A stretch of DNA of 64,000 nt from Halalkalicoccus paucihalophilus (GTDB taxonomy: Archaea; Halobacteriota; Halobacteria; Halobacteriales; Halalkalicoccaceae): positions 248,001 through 312,000 of the forward strand of contig NZ_LTAZ01000017.1 in the NCBI RefSeq assembly GCF_001593955.1. The letters are read 5' to 3'. Below, piece by piece: positions 44,181 through 53,627 of the stretch; the first letter of the stretch is position 1, and each line of letters opens with the position of its first letter. Under the pieces are notes generated by a model that made no database searches, had not been told where the DNA came from, and saw nothing but the letters and a program-made list of their open reading frames with translations. The translations under genes were made by a program, and so were the position numbers.

Positions 44181-46280
44181 ATGTCTGATAACGACTATCA
44201 GGGAGAAGTATCTGACACTGAGGAAGAAAGCCATGTGAATTCGAAGGACGCAACGGCCTCCCTTCCAGTCACCCGACGGTCGGTCCTACAGGGTGCTGCT
44301 GCAATCGGCCCAATTGCTGGGCTAGCAAGCACTAATACGGGTATTCAATCGGCGTCAGCCTCAACGGAGATCCATGGCTCAGGGACTGTAACAAGTCCAA
44401 ATGGGAGTATCCAAGCTACCGTTGAAATGGGACCATCCCAGCGTCTTGACGATGACCTCCCGTCTGGCCGTGTTGCCTCACTTACGGTGAACTATGACGG
44501 AACGACCGTTATCGAACCCTCGCCACTAGGTATTACTACCTACGTAGGACAGTTCGTTACCAGCCTCTCGTTAGAAGATACTACTGTCAAAACGATCAAG
44601 CAACAGTACGAGACGGTGGGCGGTGACAAATCCGGACAACAGACCCTACATGCCCGACTTGGAACTCTTACATTTGGCTCACCGAACGGGAGTCTCCAAC
44701 TCGAACTCCTCGTTTCAAATGAAGGGATTGCGTATCGCTATCAACTTCCCGGCGAGGGGCACATCCTTGTCGACAAGGAAGTAAGTGCGTTCCAGATTCC
44801 GGAGGGATCAACCGCATGGCTACATTCATACAATAATCGGTATGAATCCGTCTGGGAGGGAACTGACGTTGCATCCGCCAGCGGTACTTTCGGTTTCCCT
44901 GGACTATTTGAGGTCACTGATGACGCCTATACGTTGCTTACCGAAGCAAACGTCGACGGAAACTATTGTGCATCACATCTCGCAGTCAATGGTGAAGATG
45001 GTAGAATGGGCGATGACGCCCCACGTGAGGAATCACTCGTTGGCGAAGAGAACGATCGCGATGAAATCATCCCTGAAAACGAAGAGTTCGACTATGACGA
45101 GAACCCGCGACTTTTCGAACTCAGGTTCGCTGGACAGGAGGGATATGGGCTGCCCACGATTGTCGATTCATCCCTCCCATTAGAAACGCCATGGCGTGTC
45201 GCCCTCATCGGAGATCTATCGTCCATCGTCGAATCGAACCTCGTCGCAGCACTGAGTGAACCTCCACAGGTCAACGACACGTCGTGGATCACTCCTGGAA
45301 TCGTCGACTGGTCGTGGTGGTCTGATGGCGACAGCCCGCGGGATTTAGAGATACAAAAACAGTACGTCGATTATGCAGCTGAGCAAGGCTGGGAGTATAC
45401 ACTTGTTGACCGCGGCTGGCGCCGTGAGTGGATGCCAGAGTTAGTCGACTATGCGAATGACCGTGATGTTGAGATCCTCGTCTGGATGGTTTGGACAGAC
45501 TTGAATACGGAGAGAAAGCGAGAGACGTTGTTCTCACGATTGAAATCGTGGGGCGTCAGCGGAGTCAAGATCGATTACATGGACTCCGATCGTCAGCAAC
45601 GGATGCAGTGGTATGATGAGGTGCTTGCAGCGACAGCCGATCATGAACTGCTCGTCAACTTCCATGGATCAACGCTTCCGAAGGGGCGGCGACGTACGTG
45701 GCCACATCTACTGACGTCCGAAGCGATCTACGGTGCAGAACAGTACAAGTGGGAAGAGGTACCGGCGTCGCACAACGTTGTACTCCCATTCACACGAAAC
45801 GTCGTTGGCCCAATGGATTATACGCCTGTAACCTTCTCGGCAACGGGCGACAATGCTGAAACAACGATTGGCCATGAGCTCGCGTTATCGGTTGTCTTCC
45901 AGTCGGACCTCCAGCACTTCGCTGACAGTATCGAAAGCTACCAAGAGTATCCGTTGGCCGAACAATTCCTAAGTGAGGTCTCGGCCGTCTGGGATGAGAC
46001 AACGTTCGTGAGTGGAACACCTGAAGAAGAGGCCACACTAGCGAGATGCGATGGAGACCAGTGGTTTGTCGGCAGTATCACAGCCGGAGACAGCCAGACG
46101 GTTAACCTATTACTTTCGTTCCTCCCAGATGACCAGCAATATACAATGCGTTTGATTAGCGATGCTGATGACGGCACGGCGCTCACATCGCGTGAACAAA
46201 CCGTCACTGCTGATGAAACAGTCTCAGTTGATATCGCCGAGAACGGAGGATTCGTCGCTCGTCTGTGGCCATCTCGATAA
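44181..46280 (+). CDS. Tat-exported GH97 glycosidase
   Basis: The 699-residue protein has a Tat signal VTRRSVLQGAAAIGPIAGL near residue 32. An N-terminal GH97 beta-sandwich follows (about 65-365, with SPNGSIQATVEMGPSQRLDD). The catalytic TIM barrel comes next (about 370-600, WITPGIVDWSWWSDGDSPRD ... GWEYTLVDRGWRREW) and then a C-terminal beta-domain. Asp465 in VKIDYMDSDRQQRM matches the nucleophile of the retaining GH97 branch (alpha-galactosidase type) rather than inverting SusB enzymes. VNFHGSTLPKGRRRTWPHLL is also conserved. It probably releases an alpha-linked sugar outside the cell. No dedicated sugar importer is next to it. Confidence 0.9.
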   Translation: MSDNDYQGEVSDTEEESHVNSKDATASLPVTRRSVLQGAAAIGPIAGLASTNTGIQSASASTEIHGSGTVTSPNGSIQATVEMGPSQRLDDDLPSGRVASLTVNYDGTTVIEPSPLGITTYVGQFVTSLSLEDTTVKTIKQQYETVGGDKSGQQTLHARLGTLTFGSPNGSLQLELLVSNEGIAYRYQLPGEGHILVDKEVSAFQIPEGSTAWLHSYNNRYESVWEGTDVASASGTFGFPGLFEVTDDAYTLLTEANVDGNYCASHLAVNGEDGRMGDDAPREESLVGEENDRDEIIPENEEFDYDENPRLFELRFAGQEGYGLPTIVDSSLPLETPWRVALIGDLSSIVESNLVAALSEPPQVNDTSWITPGIVDWSWWSDGDSPRDLEIQKQYVDYAAEQGWEYTLVDRGWRREWMPELVDYANDRDVEILVWMVWTDLNTERKRETLFSRLKSWGVSGVKIDYMDSDRQQRMQWYDEVLAATADHELLVNFHGSTLPKGRRRTWPHLLTSEAIYGAEQYKWEEVPASHNVVLPFTRNVVGPMDYTPVTFSATGDNAETTIGHELALSVVFQSDLQHFADSIESYQEYPLAEQFLSEVSAVWDETTFVSGTPEEEATLARCDGDQWFVGSITAGDSQTVNLLLSFLPDDQQYTMRLISDADDGTALTSREQTVTADETVSVDIAENGGFVARLWPSR

Positions 46281-46348
46281 GATCCAGAAAGCCAGAAGTG
46301 CAGTATACTACTAACGTCGTTTTTGCGATCAGAGGATGGCTATCGGCC

Positions 46349-46657
46349 TCAACCAGGATTGAATGCACGCTGCGGACTTCTAGGATCGACAAACGGCGCT
46401 CGGTCAGATTCGACGACGCACTCTTTGTCGGGCATCTCGACGTGTAGCGTCCCATCAAGCACGTAGAATGCTTCGACTTGTTCAGTATGGGAATAGTATT
46501 TGAGTCCCGATTGGTCACCCGGAGCGAGTTCGTAGACGCGAAGCCCGAGCTTTGAATCTTGGTAGTCGTATCCGGCTGCGACACTCAACGAGCGAACGTC
46601 TGTCGGGCGGTCGTCCCATTGGTCAAGGTCGTCAGCGTCGACAAGGTGGTATCCCAT
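46349..46657 (-). pseudogene. C-terminally truncated cupin protein
   Basis: 102 codons match the front of a small haloarchaeal cupin. They read MGYHLVDADDLDQWDDRPTD, then LRVYELAPGDQSGLKYYSHT and EQVEAFYVLDGTLHVEMPD. The normal protein continues beyond FVDPRSPQRAFNPG for some 30 residues, but here a stop follows at once. Cupin motif 1 (H-T-E-Q-x-E) is present, while motif 2 is cut short. It is probably not functional. Confidence 0.65.
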
Positions 46658-46771
46658 CTACTCTTCAACCAGAAGCAGCTACTAAACTGCTGGCCTGAGA
46701 CATCAGTATAGATAAACGCTATAATGAACAGCTACTTTCAGGATCAAACTGGCTCAAGAATCATGGTGCTA

Positions 46772-47449
46772 CTACTCCCCCGAAAGATGGTCAGCTAACT
46801 CTGCATATGAGTCAACCACCATATCAGGCGTATGACTCAGTCGGGTTGCTGGAACGTTAAACCGATTCACTAAGATCGTCTTCATTCCCGCTGCCTGTGC
46901 ACCAGCGACATCAAAGGTATGGGTCGCAACCATTGTACAGTCTTCAAGCGAGCGGTCAGTATAGTTCTCGATGTTCTCGTAGGCCTTCGGGTGCGGCTTG
47001 AATACCTCGACATCCTCGACGCTTACAATACCGGTGAGATACTCGTCAAATCCAGTATTTTCCGCAAGTTCAGTGAGCATGTCTTGGTTGCCATCAGAGA
47101 GAATATACAGCTCGTGACCAGCATCTCGAAGCTGCCCGAAGTTCGCAAGATCCTCGTACGGTTCGAGATGTTTGTAGGCCTCCATCACTCGCTGATACTC
47201 CGTATCGGTCAAGTTAACGCCATAGTAGTCGAGGACATAATCAAGTGATTCAGTGGTGAGATCCCACCATGATCTGTAGTCCCTCATCAGCGTGACTTCC
47301 ATCGAGTATGAGATCTGGTATTCAACCCACATCTCGGACATGTCTTGTACGATTGGACTTGGGAGACCCGTGACCGCTTCTAACGTATCTGTAACACTAT
47401 GCTGATTATGGGTTGATCCATAGACATCGAAACAGAGTACTTCGGTCAT
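46772..47449 (-). CDS. (S)-2-haloacid dehalogenase-type HAD hydrolase
   Basis: This 225-residue protein has all four HAD motifs: nucleophile Asp8 in LCFDVYGSTHN, Ser/Thr in YILSDGNQD, Lys in EVFKPHPKAYENI, and the acidic motif ATHTFDVAGAQAAGMKTIL. The cap-region Trp/Tyr-rich helix MWVEYQISYSMEVTLMRDY is typical of type II haloacid dehalogenases, which hydrolyse 2-haloacids to 2-hydroxyacids. Other phosphatase-like substrates are possible. It lies 72 bp downstream of the SSS transporter on the same strand, which suggests an operon that imports and then processes an organic acid. Confidence 0.88.
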   Translation of the reverse strand: MTEVLCFDVYGSTHNQHSVTDTLEAVTGLPSPIVQDMSEMWVEYQISYSMEVTLMRDYRSWWDLTTESLDYVLDYYGVNLTDTEYQRVMEAYKHLEPYEDLANFGQLRDAGHELYILSDGNQDMLTELAENTGFDEYLTGIVSVEDVEVFKPHPKAYENIENYTDRSLEDCTMVATHTFDVAGAQAAGMKTILVNRFNVPATRLSHTPDMVVDSYAELADHLSGE

Positions 47450-47521
47450 GCGTGGGCACCGACGTGAAAGTCTTATATAAATTTGTTCCGCAGTAGGATG
47501 GCAGTTGCAACAACCGACGAG

Positions 47522-48964
47522 TCAGTGTTCGTGGCCTGCCGAAACAGTAGTGCCACCAGAGTAGTTCTGCGTAAGCATACTGACTGCAATAATCGCGATT
47601 GCAGCAGCCGGAGCCGCAATAATGACGGCGTCTAACCCTAGCGGCTGGCCAAGGATTGCTTCCCAAGAGACAGCAATAGCAAATCCAACAAGCATCCCTG
47701 CGATACCACCCATCTTCGTTAGCCGGTTACGCATAAGGAATATCGCGAACACAGCAGGCGTAATCGTTGCACCATAGGCGGTGTACGCGTAGAGTTGCAG
47801 TTCCAGAATCGTTGGAAAATATTGGCCCATTATGTATGAGAAAGTCCCGAGCACAACAACAGCACCTCGCGTGAGCCATAGAACGGCTCTATCGGATGCT
47901 TCTGGATTGATGAACCCCTTGTACAGGTCTTGTGAGATATTTGTACTCGCAGAAAGCAAGAACGAATTCCCAGTAGTAATGATAAAGGCAGCAGCTGCAG
48001 CCAGTAAAATCCCGCCTACCCAGGTTGGAATAACGGTTGTCACTGAAATCAGTGCCATGCCAGGATCAATGTTAGGGAACATAGATCGTGCCGCAAAAGC
48101 AATGATCGGAATAATAACGCCAGCGACGGCGACACCGATAAACCAACCAATGATACCAATACCGGTTCCTTCATCGCTTTCGCCAGCGATCAACCGCTGA
48201 TACATGTTCTGATCTGCTAGTACTAATAATAGTGGTGGCACCCATAGTCCCATAAATTGAATCGGGCTCAAATCACCCAAAACAGTCAGACTAGATGCTG
48301 GTACCGTTGTCGTAATTTCTCCCCAGCCACCTGCAGCACTCAACACAAATGGAAGCCCGACAACAAGACCAACGACCATCAAAAATGCGCTAATTGCGTC
48401 CGTATATGCAACTGACATCAATCCACCCATCGTTGCTAAAACAATAATAACAACTGCTGCAATGAGTGTGCCAGTCTCAACAGGGAGTCCTGTTGTTGCT
48501 GCCAGAATAAAACCGAAGCCTGTGAATTGGTATGAGACAATACCAACGTATGCGAATGCAATAACCAGTAGGCCGATCCCTTTCGCTTCTTTCCCAATTC
48601 CTTCTTCGAGTATTTCCGGAATAGTGTATGTACCGAATCCCCGAATCTGTGATGCGAATGATTTGAGAATTGCGATACCAAGGAGAGGAGCAGTGCCAAA
48701 AAGTACCGCCGCCCAGATACCATTGCTGTAGGCGACAGAGTTACCTCCGCCAGTCACACTACCAGACCCCATCCACGTAGCCATCAGCGTTCCTGCGATA
48801 ATGAGTGCGCCAAGACTCCGCCCAGCCAACATGAAGTCTTCTGCAGTCTCTGTTTTTTGGTAGGCCCAGAAGCCCACAACTAGCATTAGTCCTAAGTAGC
48901 CAAGAACGATGTAAAGCAGCGTAATATCGGGCTCTACGCCTGCTTGTAGTATTTGTAGCACCAT
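47522..48964 (-). CDS. Sodium:solute symporter (SSS family)
   Basis: The 480-residue protein has about 13 hydrophobic helices with the SSS signature: YLGLMLVVGFWAYQKTETAE, DFMLAGRSLGALIIAGTLMA, TWMGSGSVTGGG, and the Na+-site region of helix 8 (AAAAFIITTGNSFLLSASTN). It imports an organic solute with Na+ across the cytoplasmic membrane. The divergent M24 genes and the adjacent HAD hydrolase suggest that the cargo is an organic acid, amino acid or guanidino compound (inference). Confidence 0.92.
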   Translation of the reverse strand: MVLQILQAGVEPDITLLYIVLGYLGLMLVVGFWAYQKTETAEDFMLAGRSLGALIIAGTLMATWMGSGSVTGGGNSVAYSNGIWAAVLFGTAPLLGIAILKSFASQIRGFGTYTIPEILEEGIGKEAKGIGLLVIAFAYVGIVSYQFTGFGFILAATTGLPVETGTLIAAVVIIVLATMGGLMSVAYTDAISAFLMVVGLVVGLPFVLSAAGGWGEITTTVPASSLTVLGDLSPIQFMGLWVPPLLLVLADQNMYQRLIAGESDEGTGIGIIGWFIGVAVAGVIIPIIAFAARSMFPNIDPGMALISVTTVIPTWVGGILLAAAAAFIITTGNSFLLSASTNISQDLYKGFINPEASDRAVLWLTRGAVVVLGTFSYIMGQYFPTILELQLYAYTAYGATITPAVFAIFLMRNRLTKMGGIAGMLVGFAIAVSWEAILGQPLGLDAVIIAAPAAAIAIIAVSMLTQNYSGGTTVSAGHEH

Positions 48965-49108
48965 TTTCTTTGTCTCTATCGGGTATGTTATTCCGTATTA
49001 CGGTGACTGAGCACAAGATATATAATTAGTGGATCACTATAGTGAAAATATTATTTAAGATTGATATTTGATGGGTGGTTATATGCGGATACACGAACCG
49101 AACAGTGT

Positions 49109-50293
49109 ATGGACTCTCTCAAGCTACCCCGTGCAGAATATCAGGATCGGACTGAAACACTCCTCTCCCATGCTCATGCGGACGGCTACGATGCTGTTCT
49201 TTTGTTCGGTTCTTTGAACATCCAGTACATCTCAGGCATGTATCATCTGCCAACAGAACGACCTGTCGTCCTTGCAGTTACCGATAAGCAGATGGACATT
49301 GTCGTCCCACGACTAGAAAAGGAACATGCAGAGCGCGATTCGTTCCTCATTGACGATGTTCATGTCTACTTCGATTATCCCCAAGGGCAACCAATGGATC
49401 GTGTCGTAACGATGTGTGAATCGTTAGGGATTGCTGATAGTACCATTGCCGTCGATACGGATGGGAGTCCGGGCAGAAATGGATACCAAGGACCGGCATT
49501 GTCTGAGCTGCTTCCAGGGACTGTACACACGGAAGACTACATCACTTCAATGCGTGAGCAAAAGAGTCAATCTGAAATTGAGCTCATCCAAGAAGCGAGT
49601 ACCTGGGCGACTCTAGGCCATCGACTGTTACAGGAGCGGATTGAGCCGGGGCGACGCCCGATCGTTGTCAGTACAGAGGTCGAAGCTGAGGCATCGAAGA
49701 CTATGTTGGATACACTCGGTGACCGCTACGAGATGATGAACTGGTCCGCACCAATGATGTGTAAGTTTACAACGGGTGAGGTCACTACACGGCCACACAG
49801 TGTCGATCAAACTACTCGAATCCAATCAGGCGATACCATTGTAACGATCGTCAAACCGCACGTTAGCGGTTATACAACCGAACTAGAACGAACGCTCATT
49901 GTGGGAGAACCATCCGAAGAACAACGCCACTATTTCGAGATTATGCGTGAATCACAAGAAATCGCAATCGAGGCGATCAAGCCAGGAGTGGAATACAGCA
50001 CCATTGAGCAAGAGGTCTTGAATTACTACGAAGAACAGGGAGTCAGCGAATATGTGCAACATCATATCGGGCACAACATCGGATTAGAAGGTCACGAGCG
50101 ACCGTTCTTGGATTTGGAGTACAACGGGGAGATTCAGCCGGGTGAACTCTATACAGTTGAGCCAGGATTCTATGTCCCTGACGTGGGTGGCTTTCGTCAC
50201 TCGGATACGATTGTGGTTACAGAAGGCGGAACCGAGATGCTCACCAACTATCCACGTCAGATTTCGGAACTAACCATTACAACCAATGCGTAA
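49109..50293 (+). CDS. M24 (pita-bread) protein, creatinase-like, copy 1
   Basis: From ATG 49109 the protein has 394 residues. It has a creatinase N-terminal domain (to about 135) and an M24 catalytic domain (about 145-390). The conserved His (HHIGHNIGLEGHE) and the Glu of TVEPGFYVP remain. The metal-binding Asp pair and last Glu of aminopeptidases are replaced: SGYTTELERT has Glu where Asp is usual, the first Asp position reads VTIVKPH, and FRHSDTIVV has Ser for Glu. This is the pattern of creatinase-type, metal-free members. It is the first gene of a coupled pair, divergent from an SSS transporter. Confidence 0.85.
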   Translation: MDSLKLPRAEYQDRTETLLSHAHADGYDAVLLFGSLNIQYISGMYHLPTERPVVLAVTDKQMDIVVPRLEKEHAERDSFLIDDVHVYFDYPQGQPMDRVVTMCESLGIADSTIAVDTDGSPGRNGYQGPALSELLPGTVHTEDYITSMREQKSQSEIELIQEASTWATLGHRLLQERIEPGRRPIVVSTEVEAEASKTMLDTLGDRYEMMNWSAPMMCKFTTGEVTTRPHSVDQTTRIQSGDTIVTIVKPHVSGYTTELERTLIVGEPSEEQRHYFEIMRESQEIAIEAIKPGVEYSTIEQEVLNYYEEQGVSEYVQHHIGHNIGLEGHERPFLDLEYNGEIQPGELYTVEPGFYVPDVGGFRHSDTIVVTEGGTEMLTNYPRQISELTITTNA

Positions 50294-51452
50294 ACTCACA
50301 CCTACACCCGATTCGCAGTTCATCGATGACGATCGCCTGCTAAAGGTTCGCGAAACAATAGCTCAAACGGAGGTCGATGGACTACTTGCATTGTCGCCAG
50401 CAAATTCGTACTACCTCACTGGCTGCTATGCAGGTATGTATTCTCGTCCGGTAGCTGGTTTGGTCACACAGGGCACAAGCATCTTTGTCGGCCCAGCATT
50501 AGAGGCACGGAAAGCAGATCGAACCGCCTGGACGGACCGAGCGATATTGTATGAGGATGCGGATGCACCCTTCGAGATACTGGCGGAGGTAGTTAAAGAG
50601 ACAGGCGTTACCTCGTTAGGTATCGATCGGGCAGTAGCCCAAGCCGGCTGGGTCGATCAACTCACAAACTCAATTGACGTCGATCTAGTCGATCTAACAG
50701 AGGAGTACCAGTCATTGCGGATGGTCAAAACGGACTGGGAATTGGACATGATCCGTCGAGCAGCTGATCTTGCGGGGGCGGGTATGGAGGCGTATTTGGA
50801 GACAATTGCAATCGATACGCCTGAGCTTAGCGTCGCTAATGCAATTCAGGACGCCTACTATGAGACATATCTCGAATGGTATCCATCGTATGATATCGGG
50901 ACTGCAAATGAGCTTGGCCAATATGGGTTTGCGAGCGTCCTCGCAGGTTCTCACGCCTTAGAGCCACACAGCATCTCTTCAGCCCGCGAGATCAATAGCG
51001 GTGATAGTATCGTTGGTATAGCGCTTCCTTCACTACAAGGGTATGTGTGTGAAGAAGAACGCACAGTACTGGCAGGAGATGTCTCGGATGAGATCTACCA
51101 AGCAATGGAGACGCTCGTTGACGTACGACGTGGTACGATCGAGCGCATTGAATCGGGAGTCGGCGTCGATGAGATCGATGCATGGACAGCACAACAACTG
51201 AAGGACGCTGGCTACGAATCGAACCTTATCCATCGGTCGGGGCATGGTGAAGGAATCACGATCCATGAGGGGCCCGCCCTCAACACTCGAGAAAACGGAA
51301 TGCTCAAGCCGGGAATGGTCATCAGTGTCGAACCAGGCCTATATTTCCCAGACCAAGGTATCGGCCTTCGGCATTCAGATACGCTCGTCATTACCGAAAA
51401 TGGAAGCGACCGACTCACTCACAGCGACGACGGAGTGATTATGATTGATTGA
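50286..51452 (+). CDS. M24 (pita-bread) protein, creatinase-like, copy 2
   Basis: The 388-residue protein overlaps copy 1 by 8 bp (ATGCGTAA), so the two are translationally coupled and may form a heteromer. An N-terminal creatinase-like domain is followed by an M24 domain. GHGEGITIHEG keeps the His and VISVEPGLYFPD keeps the Glu. The Asp ligands are replaced here too (GIALPSLQGYVCEEERTV), and LRHSDTLV again has Ser for the last Glu. The family is therefore M24, but an ordinary metallo-aminopeptidase role is unlikely. Amidine or amide hydrolysis, as in creatinase, is the closest known chemistry. Confidence 0.85.
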   Translation: MRKLTPTPDSQFIDDDRLLKVRETIAQTEVDGLLALSPANSYYLTGCYAGMYSRPVAGLVTQGTSIFVGPALEARKADRTAWTDRAILYEDADAPFEILAEVVKETGVTSLGIDRAVAQAGWVDQLTNSIDVDLVDLTEEYQSLRMVKTDWELDMIRRAADLAGAGMEAYLETIAIDTPELSVANAIQDAYYETYLEWYPSYDIGTANELGQYGFASVLAGSHALEPHSISSAREINSGDSIVGIALPSLQGYVCEEERTVLAGDVSDEIYQAMETLVDVRRGTIERIESGVGVDEIDAWTAQQLKDAGYESNLIHRSGHGEGITIHEGPALNTRENGMLKPGMVISVEPGLYFPDQGIGLRHSDTLVITENGSDRLTHSDDGVIMID

Positions 51453-51457
51453 ATTAA

Positions 51458-52208
51458 CACCAGCAGTCCAATTTTAGCGACGACCATTTTTCTCGACGGG
51501 TCCAGAGCCTCGCACGAGGTGTCTATGCCGAAGAGATGCCGTATCGCGACCCACATACCGCAGCTCCTTGTCTCTGGGCCATCAGAGATGAGATTGGCCC
51601 CGCTCTCGAAGTATTACACGTGAGCAGCACAAAGTTAGAAGACGAGCAACAGCGAAAGGGCCTGGAAACGGCATTCATTGCCCTCCATCGGCGTGCAACC
51701 GATCGGAGTCCCACGGCTAACTTCGGACGAATAATCGACGGCTACAAACAATCCTCATACAGCTATAGCGACCCTACGTTCAAAGGCGGTATCCTCGACG
51801 AAGGCGATGAGGAGCCAAATGCTGAGCAGGGCATTGAGCCACCCAGCTGGCAACAATGGGGAACGCCGCGGTCCCGAGAGTGGATGGACTCGAGTGGTCC
51901 GAGCCATATCAACTCGATCAGCGCCTCGAAGCCACTCCGCCGGATAACGGCCTGTATCGGATCTGGTATGAGAACAGCGATGCACCGTTGGCCTACATTG
52001 GCGAATCGAGCGCGATTCCCTCCCGTCTCTACAATCACGAGAAGGCCTTCGGCGGGAAGCTCTATTTGCGTACGCAGAGCGCCTCGATCTCGACGCTGCT
52101 CACAAACGCCAAGAGATCGAGACAGACCTTTTTGGCGCGTATTATCTCGCTACGAATGAGTCACCATTAGCTCAATTTGGCCATTCGGAGAACGTTGGGT
52201 ATATGTAG
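51458..52208 (+). pseudogene. Frameshifted GIY-YIG-like protein
   Basis: The frame is broken twice. The first part reads SRRVQSLARGVYAEEMPYRD ... LEVLHVSSTKLEDEQQRKGL. After a shift near 51880 it continues as NGLYRIWYENSDAPLAYIGE, SSAIPSRLYNHEKAFGG. After another near 52065 it continues as RQEIETDLFGAYYLATNESP and ends HSENVGYM-stop. The spacing GLY-x11-YIG followed by Arg and His fits a GIY-YIG nuclease fold. The N-terminus is also missing. Confidence 0.6.
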
Positions 52209-52326
52209 CACGGGACCATCGTTTGTTTCACATCAAGGTTAATAATCAATATCTGAATATCCGTACAACGTATCATGTCGATCAATTGTGAATAACGGCT
52301 TTACATAGCGGCGGAGAACGTGACGC

Positions 52327-53232
52327 ATGAATATCGCGGTCATTGGTGCAGGCGCGCTCGGCTGTCTGTTCGGCGGACATCTTGCTGTCGCCGGTCACGA
52401 CGTATGGCTTCTCCACCGCCGAGAGCAGATCGCCAACACCCTCTCAGCGGCAGGAATTTCTATTCACCGAGACGACGACCCACCGCTGGCGGCCGGAATC
52501 AACGCAACGGCGACTGCAAGTGATGTGGGAACCGCTGACTTGGTTCTCGTCCTCGTTCGGGCTCACCAAACGCCAACGGCACTGGCCGAGCACGCAGCGT
52601 GTATCGGACCGGAGACGTTGTTGCTATCGCTGCAGAACGGCCTCCGCAATTACGACTATCTGCTCGATCAGGTTGGACGCGAACGAGCGTTCTGTGGGGT
52701 CACCTACGAAGCAGCAATCACAAAGGAGCCGGGTACCATCATCCACACCTCGACCGGTTTGACGACGTTCGGTGGCAGCAGTGTAGGTGCCCGCACGACG
52801 ATTCAGGAGACGTTCGCAGAGGCGGGATTCAACGTCAACACCGTCACCGACCCCCGTCCCGTTATCTGGGAGAAAGGGGCTCTCGTAGGGGCAACAGCAC
52901 CTGTACTAACGCTGACCGGATGTCCAGTGACACACCTGCCCACCGACCCGCTGGACGAAGTTGTAACCCAACTTCTGACGGAAGCCGACCACGTCGCCAC
53001 CAGCCAAGGGATCGACATCGACGTAGAGACGATACAGCAAACGATTGCGTCGATGACCGAGTCACACGCCGAGCATCGCGTGAGTATGGTACAAGATATC
53101 GAGCATGGACGACGAACAGAAATCGACGAATTGAACGGCGTGATTATCGACTTGGGGAAGACTGCAGACATTGCCGTCCCAATAAACAAACACGTGACAG
53201 CACTCATTCACGGTGTCGAGCAGTGCTCGTGA
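52327..53232 (+). CDS. 2-dehydropantoate 2-reductase family
   Basis: The 301-residue protein has an N-terminal NADPH site GAGALGCLFGGHLA, Asn in LLSLQNGLRNYD, catalytic Lys in PVIWEKGALVG and the C-terminal helix motif RRTEIDELNGVII, all typical of the ApbA/PanE family. PanE reduces ketopantoate to pantoate for CoA synthesis. Many family members outside a pan operon reduce other 2-keto acids. The isolated position here favours caution on the substrate. Confidence 0.88.
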   Translation: MNIAVIGAGALGCLFGGHLAVAGHDVWLLHRREQIANTLSAAGISIHRDDDPPLAAGINATATASDVGTADLVLVLVRAHQTPTALAEHAACIGPETLLLSLQNGLRNYDYLLDQVGRERAFCGVTYEAAITKEPGTIIHTSTGLTTFGGSSVGARTTIQETFAEAGFNVNTVTDPRPVIWEKGALVGATAPVLTLTGCPVTHLPTDPLDEVVTQLLTEADHVATSQGIDIDVETIQQTIASMTESHAEHRVSMVQDIEHGRRTEIDELNGVIIDLGKTADIAVPINKHVTALIHGVEQCS

Positions 53233-53281
53233 CGTGAGTCTATACTACAGCTTCGGATTGGGTTACCTGACCGAATTCAAT

Positions 53282-53508
53282 TTTTTCACAGGAGTAGTGT
53301 CTTTGCAATTGTTCCGATTGAGCCGAGAGACGTTCTCGTCGGTGATGAATCGGAGGAAGTTGTAATCGGACGCGACGCCGTCAAGGAAGTCACCTCGGCC
53401 GCTGAGGCAGTCATCCAGACAGAACAAGAAGTGGACCGCTTGATCGGCGAGGGGAAATCGCTTGAGCAGACATTCGAGGACCTGGCATGGAATAATCCGT
53501 CATGCTGA
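53282..53508 (+). pseudogene. C-terminal scrap of an RraA-like protein
   Basis: A start-less frame reads VPIEPRDVLVGDESEEVVIG, RDAVKEVTSAAEAVIQTEQE, then VDRLIGEGKSLEQTF. This is the conserved ending of RraA/HMG-aldolase-like proteins, which bind at a P-x-D-x-V-x-x-D motif and end with alternating charged helices. The N-terminal two-thirds are absent. It is followed within 6 bp by a 17-bp IS-end-like motif. Confidence 0.6.
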
Positions 53509-53513
53509 ATATG

Positions 53514-53530
53514 CGCTCTGTATTCAGTAC
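53514..53530 (-). repeat. 17-bp IS-end-like motif, fourth copy
   Basis: CGCTCTGTATTCAGTAC has one mismatch to 18306-18322. As at 18.3 kb, a fragment of the small PUA/ASCH-like gene follows about 110 bp away. Confidence 0.7.
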
Positions 53531-53627
53531 AACTCCTGAAACCTATCATCAATTGAAAGATTCCAACAAGGCCAAATCGTTATATGACCCTGACCAACCC
53601 AACTCGCTCACCGAAAGAACGGCCAGC

